A stretch of 64,000 nucleotides of DNA, from positions 8,896,937 to 8,960,936 of the forward strand of contig CAMGYJ010000009.1 of assembly GCA_946122785.1 (NCBI GenBank). The letters are read 5' to 3'. This document shows, piece by piece, positions 33,102 to 44,700 of the stretch (the stretch's first letter is position 1; each line of letters opens with the position of its first letter). The notes under the pieces are model-generated. The model searched no databases. It was not told the DNA's origin and saw nothing but the letters and a program-made list of their open reading frames with translations. Made by a program: the position numbers and the translations under genes. This DNA is from Linum tenue. Taxonomy: Eukaryota; Streptophyta; Magnoliopsida; Malpighiales; Linaceae.

Positions 33102-33111
33102 CTATAAATAG
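33102..33111 (+). promoter_or_regulatory. TATA box of the F-box gene
   Basis: CTATAAATAG lies 78 bases before the ATG at 33189, at a normal distance for a plant promoter with a short leader. Confidence 0.6.
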
Positions 33112-33188
33112 AAAAGCGTAGCAGTTCTTTATCTCGCAAGTTCGCCGCCGAGTCTTCCCATCGATCTGTTTTCCCAAGGCGCGCAACA

Positions 33189-34470
33189 ATGGCGTCAGGC
33201 ACTCCCATCAGCAAACTGGGAGACGATCTCCTTGAAGAAGTTCTCATCCGCAGCTTCCCGAATCCAAGATCCGCCTGCCGCAGCAAACCTGTATGCAAGC
33301 GGTGGAACACCCTCATCTCTAACGCTCGCTTCAATCGCCGTTTCGTTTCTCATCACCACCACCACGACAGGAACGGAGCAGAATCACCACCACCTCGAAT
33401 AATTCTTCTCTCGAAGGACGACCCCCTGCCATCGCTCCTGAGTTGCTTTCTCCCCGTGCCCGACGGGCTTCGATCCCACTTCATAATCTGGGATTCCTTC
33501 GAAGACTTGCTTCTGTGCGGATTTCAGAAGACGCGGGGCGAACTTGGACAGGTTGTTCTTGATTTGCAATCCGTTCACGAAGCAATGGGTCGCCCTTCCT
33601 TCAGCGCCCGAAGTTTCCGAACACAGGAGGCCGTACGTAACAAAGGAGGTGAAATTGGTCTGCGAAGAAGCTCGCAACAGTTTCGATCTCGGCGATGGCC
33701 AGGTGTTTGTGTACTCCGATTTTCATCGATTCCGCGTCCTCTGCGGATATGCAACGAAGGAAGAGTACTATTTCGAAACCCGGTCAGAGCTGCACGTGTT
33801 TTGTTTCGAGTCTCGAGAATGGTCGAGGATAAAGGGTGTGCATCTTCGACCTAAGGCAACGTGTTTGGATGGGAAGTTGTATTGGGTGCAGCATGGTGAA
33901 GAAAGAAATTTTGAGGTTCGATCCTTTCAACCCAACTATACAACCAACCATTATTCCTGATATGAATTTCAGGACGATTTTAGTTTGCTCCCTTTTATCG
34001 GCCTCGGATGGTGCTCTTTACATATCTCGACACAAGATAGACTATGGTGCGTCTGATGATTCGTGGTTCCCAATGGAAGTTGTTGAAGTTTGGAGGTGGG
34101 AAGAAAGCAACATGACATGGACCATATGCTATGAAGTGTTCCTTGAGACGCTAAAATGTAATAGCGACATTGAAGATGAGGAGGGCTTCCAAATGGCTTC
34201 TTTGCTTGCTCAACATTCAGAACACCCGGAAATTTTTTTCTTGGAATATCGTGTGGGTATGCTCAAGAGACTTTCATTTTATCGTGTAACTTGAAGACGA
34301 AAGAATTAGAGTTCGTTCCTGATCAGATGCCACATATTTTTTGTGGTCGCTGAATGGTGTTACAGCCTAGGATTGCTTGCTTTTCTACACCAATTCCTAG
34401 CTATGAGAAACTGCTAGACATGTGTGACAGAAACTGCAGTGATTTGATTTCGAGTAAAAACTCAGTTTAG
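33189..34470 (+). pseudogene. F-box protein gene, frameshifted
   Basis: F-box proteins bind SKP1 and select targets for ubiquitination. From ATG 33189 the frame has a clear F-box (residues 9-50: ISKLGDDLLEEVLIRSF, SACRSKPVCKRWNTLIS). A His run is near residue 56. Near 33540 the reading shifts to FLICNPFTKQWVALP (33555), the usual F-box-associated repeat start. Near 33905 it shifts again to ILRFDPFNPTIQ and DGALYISRHK (34000). Near 34245 a third shift gives FILSCNLKTKELEFVPD, a TGA near 34350, then ACFSTPIPSYEKLL, the usual C-terminal phrase of this family, ending TAG 34468-34470. Three frame changes plus a stop make a pseudogene unless they are sequencing errors. All parts are in the right order, so decay is recent. 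Confidence 0.85.
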
Positions 34471-34877
34471 GAGTTGGTTTTGGAGAATATATTTTGGAGC
34501 ATTCATTTATAAAATTTTATTGATTTGGAAAGAATCATATTCTGTACTCCTTTTTATTTTTTATTTTTGTAATATTAATTTTAGTTTTATAGATTTCGAA
34601 TCTCTAGATTTTCTACCAATATCAAATAGAGATATTATATGTTGATTACTGAGATGAATTGTTCCACAATTCTTTCGGTTCCTTTATATTAATTCCAACA
34701 AATACCATTACAAACAAAACTGTTCTTTTTCTACGCTTTTATTTCAAAGTTTATATTGCTGATGTATGTTTTTGTTTTTATAAAAATATGTTAATGAACA
34801 TTTCTGAAAAGGAGAAAAGTAATGTGTGCTTGGTATCTATTATATGCACGTTTCTTTTTGGGAGCTGGTATTCACCC
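34471..34877. other. AT-rich stretch without a gene
   Basis: AT-rich sequence between the F-box pseudogene and a LINE fragment. A 77-codon open stretch at 34659-34892 has no recognisable feature and is probably chance. Confidence 0.5.
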
Positions 34878-36630
34878 AACGTGCCTTGCTAATCAAGCTA
34901 TGCTTGCCAAGGGTGCGTGGAAGCTAGCTAGCGACTAATGACCAGTCTCTCTAGGTCCAAATCATGAAGGGGAAATATGGCCAAGCTAAGGAGGGACTGG
35001 ACATTCTTAAAACTAGAAAGGGAAGTTCCTTTGCCTGGTGTAGTTTCAGCCACTCGGCTGAGGTACTACGCAAAGGATATGCTTTTAATATTAAGAATGG
35101 GATGAAAACTAAATTCTGGACGGATGTGTGGTTGATGCAGGTTCCCCTAATATCAGTGGCCACTCAATCAATCCCCGATGAGCTCATTCCCCTTCAGGTG
35201 GCGCACTACTGGCACCAGGACCAGGGATGGAAGTTTGAAGATCTGGAGGACTATCTCAACCAAGAAACCATTGCAACCTTAAGGGCCTTCCACTTCGATC
35301 CGATGACGCGGGAGGAAGACCAATTGCGCTGGAAACTTACAACTAATGGAGCCTTCTCAACTAAGACGGCTTTTCAGGCTATTTCCCCTCACTTTTCCTC
35401 GACCGAGCAGCCTACTGTTTGGAAGAGCATATGGAGACTTCACGTCCCGGGGAGGGTCCGAGTTTTTATCTGGATGGTAGTCAAGAACAAAATCACCACC
35501 AACAGTATAAGGAAGTTCAGGCACCTCACTTCTGATGACAGCTGCCCTAGCTGCGAGGGTACAGAGGAAACGGCCATCCACTGTCTCCGGGACTGTCCGA
35601 GAGCACAAATCATCTGGCTCAAGATCATCTCGCCCAATCATATTGATCAGTTTATGGCGAGTGACAGAGATAGGTGGCTGAGAAGCAACTTGACGGACAG
35701 CAAGGCCGGTTTTTGGCCAGGTGAGTGGGGAAGTTTCTTCAGTCTTATTCTTTGGTTCATTTGGAAGCAACGCAATGAGAAGGTCTTTAGGGGAAACACC
35801 ATTTTTGCTTCTTCCCTTTGCAATTACGTCGTGACCGAAGCGAAAGAGTGGGCTCAAACTTGGGAATCGGCGAGTAGATCTCTTGACAGGAGCGACAAAC
35901 CAGCCAGGATTGAAAAGCTCATTGGATGGTCGCCTCCCGCAGCTGGCTGGTTTAAGCTGAACACTGACGGGGCAGCTCGAGGTCACAGTGGTGACATTGC
36001 AGCGGGAGGGATCATTCGGGACAGCGGTGGAGAGTGGATAGCAGGTTTTGTGCACAGGATTGGTTCAGGTACCGCGATTTTGGCTGAGCTTTGGGGCATT
36101 CTTCAGGGCCTTAAGCTCACTTGGAATCACGGCATCCAGTTTCTTTTCTTGGAGTCAGACTCGGCTTTAGATTTGGAACTGATTCGGCAACCTCACGATC
36201 CTGTTCATCTTCATGCCAGTATCCTCAGCGAAATTCGACGCTTCCTTGGTCAAAACTGGGTGGTTCAACTGGGACATACATACCGCGAAGGGAATAGAGT
36301 CGCGGGCTGGCTCTCGAAGCACAGTCTCGTCTATCCCTTCGGTATGTATGAACTGGAAATTCCACCCCCGGAGTTAGCTCGGATTATCAGAGAAGATCTC
36401 ATGGGTGTTAGTTTTCCCCGAATGGCAGTTAGAGAAGAGTAGCCTCTTGCCTTCCCCTGTGCTGTTTTCTTCCTCTGTTTCTGTTTCTTGAAGTGGTGTT
36501 TCCGCCAGCGCGCGGTGGGTTGGGGTTCTAAGTAGCGGGGGCTGCCTGCTCGCCCCCTGTCTGTTTTGGTTTTTCTGGCTGTCTTTGGTGGAACCTTTCG
36601 GTTTTCCACCTCCAATCAATAAAAGAAAAA
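34878..36630 (+). mobile_element. 5'-truncated LINE, copy 3 (zf-RVT and RNase H part)
   Basis: It begins inside the 3' third of ORF2 (LANQAMLAKGAWKLAS at about 34886-34935, then two stops). It ends with an AATCAATAAAAGAAAAA tail near 36615-36630. 5' truncation is normal for LINE insertions. No target duplication was found. Confidence 0.8.
34964..36442 (+). CDS. LINE ORF2 C-terminal fragment: zinc-binding RT region and RNase H, open
   Basis: A 492-codon frame without interruption. Residues 1-60 are the LINE connection region (MKGKYG and FWTDVWL). Residues 115-210 are the zf-RVT domain (WKLTTNGAFSTKTAFQA, SIWRLHVPGRVRVFIWMVV, then CPSCEGTEETAIHCLRDC with its Cys/His pattern). Residues 320-450 are RNase H of the plant non-LTR type, with FKLNTDGAARGHSGDIAAGG (first Asp), AELWGILQGL (Glu) and ESDSALDLELI (second Asp). 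The fourth position is REGNRVAGWLSKH, where the family usually has Asp, so Gly replaces the last catalytic residue. Most likely an element fragment that is open by youth. An unrecognised host role is possible but not shown. Confidence 0.8.
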   Translation: MKGKYGQAKEGLDILKTRKGSSFAWCSFSHSAEVLRKGYAFNIKNGMKTKFWTDVWLMQVPLISVATQSIPDELIPLQVAHYWHQDQGWKFEDLEDYLNQETIATLRAFHFDPMTREEDQLRWKLTTNGAFSTKTAFQAISPHFSSTEQPTVWKSIWRLHVPGRVRVFIWMVVKNKITTNSIRKFRHLTSDDSCPSCEGTEETAIHCLRDCPRAQIIWLKIISPNHIDQFMASDRDRWLRSNLTDSKAGFWPGEWGSFFSLILWFIWKQRNEKVFRGNTIFASSLCNYVVTEAKEWAQTWESASRSLDRSDKPARIEKLIGWSPPAAGWFKLNTDGAARGHSGDIAAGGIIRDSGGEWIAGFVHRIGSGTAILAELWGILQGLKLTWNHGIQFLFLESDSALDLELIRQPHDPVHLHASILSEIRRFLGQNWVVQLGHTYREGNRVAGWLSKHSLVYPFGMYELEIPPPELARIIREDLMGVSFPRMAVREE

Positions 36631-36721
36631 TTAGTTAGACGTTTATACTTCAATTCTTCAAACTTTACCTTAATTTTCTAATAGCTACTTCTTAGTTTCG
36701 TAATTCCCACTTGTTATCAAT

Positions 36722-36905
36722 GTAGTCAAAATCACGTTTTGAATATTAAAACTTACACTTTTGCGCTTATAACTCACCAAAATGTTTCTTCGTAGAATCA
36801 CGTTTTTCTAACTAATAAGTCAAAATCGCGCTTAATAGGTTCACTTTTATTCTTTTAGATCACCAAAACGCTTCTACGTAAAATCGCACTTTTTTACTGT
36901 GTTGC
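36722..36905. repeat. Two imperfect tandem copies of a 90-100-base unit
   Basis: AGTCAAAATCACG ... ACTCACCAAAATG ... CGTAGAATCACG is followed by AGTCAAAATCGCG ... GATCACCAAAACG ... CGTAAAATCGCAC. The repeated AAAATCRCG words suggest an element end or a small satellite. Not identified. Confidence 0.55.
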
Positions 36906-37759
36906 TTGTTATGCAAGACTATCATTTAACCGTAGCAAAAATAAAACAACATTTGTGGGTTAATCACACATGGTTTGAACTAGCTTGTGCAATCACTATC
37001 GAAAAACTCATTGATAGAACCCTATTTTCTGTCGGGTATAATATTTGGGAATTGGGAATTTAGCGAATTGGTCTTAGCAGCGAGAGGGAAAATAATAAGA
37101 AATTCTAATAATAAACCTAATATGAATAAAATACTACTACTAATAATAATGATGCCAATAAAAGAAAGAGCTCTGTTTTTATCGGAGCAAGTGTCTGGGT
37201 AATTAGGGTTTGAAAGTTGACGTCGTCCCTTACATGGCGGCGATGGTAACGCTGATCTCTCCTACCCTAGTGGGGGAGAATGGGAACGGATCAGGTCACT
37301 AACCTTATGGTGAGTAATTATGAGTAACACGCCCACATCAGCATGACATCAGCATCATCTCTCTCCTGAAAAGCCTTTAATTTTCCCCTCCTTAATCTTT
37401 GACGGACGATTTCTCACTCGTTTTAAGTCGAAATTTAAGTTTTTGCACAGTTAGATCAGATTAATTGTGCTCTTCAAAATGATATCCACTTTGATATATT
37501 TTTTGAACAAAAAAATTGAGCCATTTTTTACCAGTCTATACCATATGGTATTGACTGGTATTGAAATAAGAGCATACCTATGGTTTGAAAAGCGTACCAT
37601 GGTGGTATGACACAAACCAAAACTGTAGGACGGTTGAATACATGATAGTAGAAGTATATTAATTGTCATTTACGACTTTTAATATTGTATACCATAAGAT
37701 ACCACCCCGTACCAGGGTGTTATTGTATGGTGTTTTTTGGTCTTGTAATTTGTTCACCC
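36906..37759. other. Non-coding stretch
   Basis: No gene. There are several TACCATGGTGG/ATACCATATGGTAT phrases between 37545 and 37710, partly inverted to one another. They may be a remnant of a small transposon, but ends could not be set. Confidence 0.4.
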
Positions 37760-38072
37760 AGACAACGCCTTATCGCTAATGTCGCCCCCCTTTACCCTTC
37801 TCATGGCAAGACAACCAGATGGCAGCGTTCTTCAGACGATCAACACAGTCACGACATTTTGGGTCGTGACAATCGCATCTGGCCGAGTCAAGATGTGGCT
37901 ATGAAGGGGATCGTTGCAAGAGAAGGCACAACTGGTCGGACGCTATTGTCGTCTCCCTGATGAGCCCAAGGCAGGGCGAAACCAGTTGGCATGCGTATGC
38001 AGAGAGGCTGGTCTTGAGGAATGAGTGCACCTCAAGACGCCGCACGGACTTCGGAAGTCTATGTCCGTGACA
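37760..38072 (+). repeat. LTR copy 1, first 112 bases inverted
   Basis: 37760-37871 is the reverse complement of 38586-38696 (the LTR start, ending here as GGGTCGTGACA). 37872-38072 is in normal orientation and matches 38705-38904. About eight bases at the junction are missing. Confidence 0.85.
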
Positions 38073-38074
38073 AG

Positions 38075-38084
38075 TGGTATCAGA
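38075..38084 (+). other. Primer-binding site, initiator tRNA-Met
   Basis: TGGTATCAGA two bases after the LTR end (GTGACA) matches the start of the usual TGGTATCAGAGC complement of initiator tRNA-Met. Confidence 0.7.
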
Positions 38085-38585
38085 TTCTGGTTAGGCTGAA
38101 GAGCCTAGTTCCTCTCTCAGTACGACATAGGTCGTGTATGGGCCGACCCTATGCCCGAATGAGAGGCGGTCCTGGGTGAGCATATAAGTCGGTCCGGACG
38201 CAGATACACATGTGTTGCACCGTTGTGGGGGACCTCGATAGGCTGAAGATGCAGCGGCCGAGATTGTCGTTCAACCGAGGAACTAACGCTAGCGAGAGCG
38301 TAGGGTGAAGGTCGATTGAGGTACAAACGCTGGGAGTAGCGTAGGGTGAAGGTCGAATGAGGTACTAGCGCAGCAGAAGCAAAGAGTGAAGGTTGATGTC
38401 GAGGGGCGAAGCAGTATGTGCGCAGGGCACAGCAGGCTAGCGCAAGAGACGCGACCGGAGCCTGTCCATCAGAGGATGGTATCGTATGCGGACGCCCACA
38501 ATCGGTTCGAGAGTTGCAATACATGCTGCGGAGAGAAGCATTCTTCACCAGCACGAGGACGTGCTGCATTATGAGTGGTGGAGAA
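38085..38585 (+). other. Leader-like internal region between LTR copies 1 and 2
   Basis: Non-coding. It contains three spaced phrases AGCGTAGGGTGAAGGT or close variants (near 38297, 38336 and 38375) about 40 bases apart, a small degenerate repeat of the leader. Confidence 0.5.
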
Positions 38586-38904
38586 TGTCACGACCCGAAA
38601 TTTCGTGACCGTGTTGATCGTCTGAAGAACGCTTCCATCTGGTTGTCTTGCCATGAGAAGGGTAAAGGGGGCAACATTAGCGATAAGGCATTGTCTGCCT
38701 ATGCATCGCATCTGGCCGAGTCAGGATGTGGCTATGAAGGGGATCGTTGCAAGAGAAGGCATAACTGGTCGGAGGCTATTGTCGTCTCCCTGATGAGCCC
38801 AAGGCAGGGTGAAACCAGTTGGCATGCGTATGCAGAGAGGCTGGTCTTGAGGAATGAGTGCACCTCAAGACGTCGCACGGCTTCGGAAGTCTATGTCCGT
38901 GATA
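38586..38904 (+). repeat. LTR copy 2, complete
   Basis: Starts TGTCACGACCCGAAATTTCG, ends GTCCGTGATA (GTGACA in the other copies). It provides the reference for the inverted copy 1 and the fragment at 39626. Confidence 0.82.
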
Positions 38905-39625
38905 AGTATACAACCCTGTTCGAGGACATGGAGTTGAAATTCGATCAAGTCAGCACAGAGGTGCAGACTTCGAAGGACGACATGCAAGGCATGGGCACTC
39001 GAATGTCAGGCTTGGAGTGGGGTTAGAAGCTTTCAGAGACGAGTTTGTGACCATCATCACCAACGCCATCGACTCCTTGAGGGAGACTGTTCGAGGCCAG
39101 GTGGACGAAGTGAGGGAAGAATTTGACGAGCTTCGAGGAGAGCTCAATCTCGTCAAATGAGTCGTGGCTAATGGACCTGCCGCGACTCAATCTACACCAC
39201 GAGTAGATGTTCCAAGGCCAAAGAAGTTCGGTGGGTCGAGGAATGCGAGGGAATTAGACAATTTCCTCTGGAGCCTAGAACAGTATTTCAAGGCCTCGGG
39301 CAGCAATGACAATGAAGTCATGGTGCACACCGCCTCCCTTTACTTGGTCGACACGACCATGGTGTGGTGGAGGAGGAGGCATGGTGATATAGAGAGAGCC
39401 ACATGTGTGATTGACACATGGGAAGATTTCCGTCGGGAAATCAAAAGGCAATTCTACCCGGAGAATGTGGAAATGGAAGCTTGTGCAAAGCTTTAACGAC
39501 TCACCCACACCGGCGGAATTCGTGACTATGTCAAGGAGTTCTCGGAATTGCTACTCGAGATCCTCGATCTTCCGTACAAGGAGGCTTTGTTTGGCTTCCT
39601 TTTCGGATTGCAGCCTTGGGCAAAG
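38905..39625 (+). pseudogene. gag: Ty3/gypsy Gag remnant
   Basis: A coiled, charged N-terminal part (39020-39160, with stops) leads into the retrotransposon gag domain: KKFGGSRNARELDNFLWSLE, YLVDTTMVWWRRRHGDIE, DTWEDFRREIKRQFYPENVE (39215-39480). After a TAA the same domain continues in another frame with HTGGIRDYVKEFSELL and GFLFGLQPWAKL, and is then cut by the LTR fragment. The zinc knuckle and pol are gone. Confidence 0.82.
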
Positions 39626-39712
39626 TTGGCATGCGTATGCAGAGAGGCTGGTCTTGAGGAATGAGTGCACCTCAAGACGCCGCACGGACTTCGGAAGTCT
39701 ATGTCCGTGACA
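39626..39712 (+). repeat. LTR 3' fragment
   Basis: Matches the last 87 bases of the LTR and is fused directly to gag, so everything from gag to the 3' LTR start has been deleted. Confidence 0.8.
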
Positions 39713-41734
39713 CCACCTTGTGTGCCTTTTTGTGTCTCGCTTGGGGACTTGGGTAGAAGGGTATTAAATATCCATCTCATTAACCCCTTTCTCCACATTT
39801 AGTTGCCCATTTTTGCAAAGTTAGAGGGGTGACAGTTGTGGCGCACTTAAATCTTCCACCTAGTTTGACAAATATCGCACGATAGCCTACAAGAACAATA
39901 AGCATTTACATCATCAATCGCAATTTAACCGGTTTATATACATGTTTGATGTTCTAAAGGGAATGTTTGGACAAAGAAATCTAATCTCTACCCGAGACAC
40001 ACCATTTTGTCCTTATTAATTGTCCTACTAAAAATTTAAGGCCTAAAACCTGAAACTTCACGACATAATTAGGTTGGAGAGTATGACTTGAAATGTAGGG
40101 GCAGAACCAGATTTAAAATTAGAGGGGCCGATAATTTTTTTTCCCGTAAATACTGACAAAAATTTTCCCCATGACATAATGAAAAAACAAAACTAAGTAG
40201 ATGAAAATTTTTCATAGAATTACACAAATAATCGATGATTCAACTACTAAAAATAATAGGTTGTTAATAATTCATGGATAAGTGTTTTCCGGTGAGAAAA
40301 CCTGCGTTGAGAATGTGAGATCGAATTGATTGCACCTTGACTTCTTGAACAACTATCACTAAACACGGTCCACACCTCTTCAAACACAGTTCGAATGAGG
40401 ATGTTCGATGTTTACATGACTCACGATACATAAATCTACATTAAATTACTCTACTCCTATGGAGGTTCAGTGAGAGCTCCAGATATACGACTACGGCTAA
40501 AATTTGCAGAGGAAAGATAAAATGACAAAAGCTTGACAAGTGGTGCCGAGTAGTGATTTTTGTGAACCCTTTCTCTGTCAACTGATCCTCTTCCTATTTA
40601 TAGCCTTGAAATGGTAACCGTCGTAGAGAAACCGTCTGAGAGTAACTTCCAAAAAGAACTGCTACCCTTCTTCCTCGGACGTTGCTGACGAGTCCTTGTA
40701 CTTGGGATAATCGGCAGTTGCTATGTTAACTGCTTACCCTTTCTCTTGGAGCTGATATCTTGTTACTTGACTCCCTTCTACCATGGTCATTCCAGATCTC
40801 AAGACGAGGGCCTTCTACGTCTCGCAGCCGACACGGTGTCTAGATCTCGCGACGAGGCCTACCTAGCTTGACACCAACTTGGTCTAGATCTCCTGACCAT
40901 GTCAGGTTACTAGCCTTGACGCCAACGTAGTCTAGATCTCACGACCACGTGAGGGGTGGTTGCGACATCTACAACTGCTGTGATTGGAGTTGCCGACTTG
41001 CCACCCTCGCTGGACTATCCTTCTACCTAAACAACACCTTCCACAGATAAAGAAGCTAACCACTTCCACACCTCTTATTTTGCTTCTTCTTTCCCTCGGA
41101 GTTCATACGTCTAGTCATGTAATTCTGGTTTCACTAATTCAGAAAGAACAAGTTCTCATTTAGCTAAATAGGAACTCTTATTTCAAGCTAAATTTTGGGA
41201 AACTTATTCTAATAGTGGATTAAAAATGCATATGCAGAGGAGCTCCTCTATCTTTCCCGAAATGGATGGAGGAGGAGGTTAGGTTAAGAAGAAAAAATGT
41301 CATTGGGATTGCTAGAAGCTTGGCTCAACCTTGAACTCACTAAATCACCACTCAAAATAGAAGTTGTTTATAAAAATATTTTCTAAACGGATGTCTAGAC
41401 AAAGAAATCTAATATTTATATTTCTGGTGAATTAAAGTGATAAAGATAAAGCCTTAAGAGTAAGAAATCAAACCCGGAGTGACGGGTGAGTTTTCATTCT
41501 TAGTGCACAGCTTCCTTATTTCTCTCTTCCTCAGGCCCTCCTTCGTATCCCTCCCTCTTTCAATGATGAACAGGAGAGTCAGATTAAATTGTAAAAGTAG
41601 AGTACGTTTCTGAAAACTAGGGTTTTAAGAACCAAGAACTTAGCGAGGAATTTAGGGAACCTCTTCTCTAATATCCTTTCTCAGAACCCTTCATTTAGGC
41701 GAACTTGGACCACTTCGATCTTAGTTCTCCTCTT
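39713..41734. other. Two-kilobase stretch without a recognisable gene
   Basis: Mostly AT-rich. A GC-richer part (40797-40950) has four spaced copies of a GTCTAGATCTC/CAGATCTC phrase followed by a GACGAGG- or GACCA-type word, a small degenerate repeat. No ORF or RNA gene is recognised. Confidence 0.5.
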
Positions 41735-41741
41735 CGTCACT

Positions 41742-44700
41742 ATTTTTTTTTTTTTTTTTTTTGACAGGAATCTGTGGGACTTCTTATTAACCAGTGTTGG
41801 CGGTTACATTATCCAGCTGCAACTGGTCAACTAAAAAGAAAGGGGGACTATCCATCCAGGCTATACATTCATTCCATCTCGTTTCCGTATGTGCCATAAT
41901 GTGAGCTGCATTATTCCCATCTCGGTAGACATGCTGCCAAGTTCCTGTCCCTGACTCTTCAAGAATGCGACGGATGCTTTTGCAAATTACGCCAATCTCC
42001 GAATTAATATCCTCGGCTGTTTGAATTTTTTATACCAATCCCAGGCTGTCAACCTCAATGACAAGGTTCATAAGATGATGCTGCTGCACTATTTGCACAC
42101 CAAACTCCGCTGCCCTTGCCTCTGCCGCTTCAACCTCCCATCTACCAGGAATTTTCATAGATGCCGCCATTAGGAACTGGCCCTGTGAATCACGAGCTAC
42201 CATTCCTAGTACGATTCCATCTCCCTGAAGGATGGCCGCATCCGTGTTGATCTTTATGCGTCTAGGATCCGGTGCACACCACTTAACATTACCCCTCGCT
42301 TCCCCTTGGATCATCACGCCAGCTTGCTGGGACCTGTAGTCAGAGAGAAACGCCTGTGCTCGGGGGATAATCTCCTGCTCGGTCATTTTTTTGCCATTAA
42401 AGAGCTGGGCGTTGCGTTCCCGCCACAAGAACCAAAGAACAATACACCAGGCTTCGACATCCTCCTTATCCCTCCCGGCCATAGCTTCAACGGTCCATCG
42501 GTAGCAGTCCTCTGTCGTCCGTATTCTAGAGGTCCATCCACAGTCTCCAAAAAAATGCACCTGGGTTTCCCTGCTATCACAGAATGGACATTTGTCACTC
42601 CACTTCGTACTCTTTGTACTGATTTTGTCGCCCGCCGGTAGGATTCCTCTCATAAAGCGCCACATGAAATGCTTGATTTTAGGAGGAATTTTCATTGACC
42701 AGAGGTACTTCCAAATGGCCGCATCACCAACCGGGGTCATAGCGCGTTCTCGGAGGAAGTTGTCTAGCCAATACTTGTACCCTTCCTTGACAATGTATTC
42801 TCCCGACGCACTTGCTGACCAGATTAAACTATCTCTTTCACCATTACCTCTTAACGGGATTTGTAATATGCGCTGACCAACTTCAGCTGGCATGCACTCT
42901 TCAATGGTTTCCCAATTCCACCTCTCTGTTACTGGGTCAATAAGTTGTCTGACGTTGGAATCCACTGGGAGTCCGCGCGGAGCCAAGGGGACGAAATCAG
43001 GCAAGCCCCCTGGAAGCCAGCGGTCACCCCAAATTCTCACATCCGCTCCGTTCCCAATGCACCAGCGCAGACCACCGTTGAGGAACTCCTGCGCGCTGCA
43101 GAGACTCCTCCATATGAAACTTGGTCGATAGCCTACACTTGCATCCAAAATCGAGCTATGCTTGTGATACTTGGCTCTCAAGATTTGGGCGATCAGGGAG
43201 TTGGGGCGTTGAAACACCCTCCATAATTGTTTGGCAAGCATGGCAGTGTTGAAGCCTTCAAGATCCCTGAACCCAAGACCGCCCTCCTCTTTCGGCACTA
43301 ACATACCTTCTCTATTTATCCAATGAATTCTCTTCTCGGATCCTTTCTGCCCCCAATAGAAATTTATGATTAGACTATGAATCTCATTAATGATAGTACT
43401 CGGGATTCGGAATACAGACATGGCATAAGTGAGCTGGGCCTGAGCAACATAGCGAATCAGGGTGTCCCTCCCCGCCACCGAGAGGGTCTTCTCTGTCCAA
43501 CCCTTCAGCTTCTTCCTAATTCTTTCCTTTCGACCATTAAATACCTCTTTCTTGGATCGACCCACAACAGTAGGGAGCCCCAGGTACTTGTCATGCTTTT
43601 CCACCAATGACATCTGCAGAGTACCACTAATCATAAGCTTCTGGTGAGTCTTAACTTTCCCGCTGAAGCAAATAGCCGATTTCTAGAAATTCACCAGTTG
43701 ACCTAATTCTTTCTCATATTGGGTAAGAATTTCTTTTAACACACCACTTTCCTGCTCCGTGGCCCTCCCAAAGAACACACTGTCATCTGCAAAAAACAGG
43801 TGGGAAATCGCCGGTGCTCCCTGAGCTGGCTTTAGACCGTGGAGTCTCTTATCCTGAACCGGAGCTTTCGTAATCGCAGACAACCCCTCCGCACAAAACA
43901 GGAATAGGTACGGAGATAGCGGGTCACCTTGTCGAAGACCCCGACTCGGCACAAACGTCTCCGACTGATGCCCGTTTACTAGGACCGAATAAGAGACCGT
44001 GCTAATACACTTCATGATCAGGTCAATCCAGCGCCGATCGAAGCCCATCTTGGACATCACCCCCTCCAGAAAATGCCACTCGACCCGGTCGTAAGATTTG
44101 GCCATATCGATCTTAGCCGCAAATATCCCCACCCCCGCCTGTGATCGGGACTTCATGGTGTGGAAGCATTCAAAAGCTGCCATAATGTTATCCGTGATAA
44201 ACCGAACTGGGACAAATGCACTTTGTTCCTGCGAAATCACAAGGTCCAAAATCATCTTTAATCTATTATCCAATACCTTAGCCACCAGTTTATAGAACAC
44301 ATTGCACAAACTGATAGGGCGAAAGTCTTTGGGGGTGCTCGGTTCTTTAATCTTCGGGATCAGAGCGATTAGGGTGTGGTTGAGTTGTGGCGGCATCGGG
44401 CCTCCCTCCAGAATACTCAATACCGTAGCAACAACATCATCCCCTACCACCTCCCAGTGCTTCTTAAAAAATAGAACCGAGAACCCATCCGCTCCCGGGG
44501 CCTTTCTCGAGCCCATCTGTTTTAGAGCACGGTAAACTTCCTCCCTGTCAAACGGTTTCACAAGTTCCTCATTTTGCTCTTGAGTGATCGACGCCTGAAT
44601 GGCATTCAGGACTGGAGAGTCCGTGGGCGGGCAGGTAGCTGAAAACAAGCTAGAAAAATAGTCAGTAAAACAAGCAAAAATCTGCTCTGGCTGTGTATGC

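Larger units (their letters stand above)
37760..39712 (+). mobile_element. Rearranged Ty3/gypsy retrotransposon with three LTR pieces
   Basis: Order: LTR copy 1 with its first part inverted (37760-38072), initiator-Met primer site (38075), leader (38085-38585), complete LTR copy 2 (38586-38904, starts TGTCACGACC), gag remnant (38905-39625), LTR 3' fragment (39626-39712, ends GTCCGTGACA). The LTR is about 319 bp. The primer site and gag suggest a Tekay/Del-like or Reina-like chromovirus, but no pol is present to decide. The order implies unequal recombination plus deletion of pol. Confidence 0.75.

Noticed and set aside
34659..34892. 77-codon open stretch after the F-box pseudogene
   Set aside because: AT-rich, hydrophobic by composition, and no recognisable family or promoter context.
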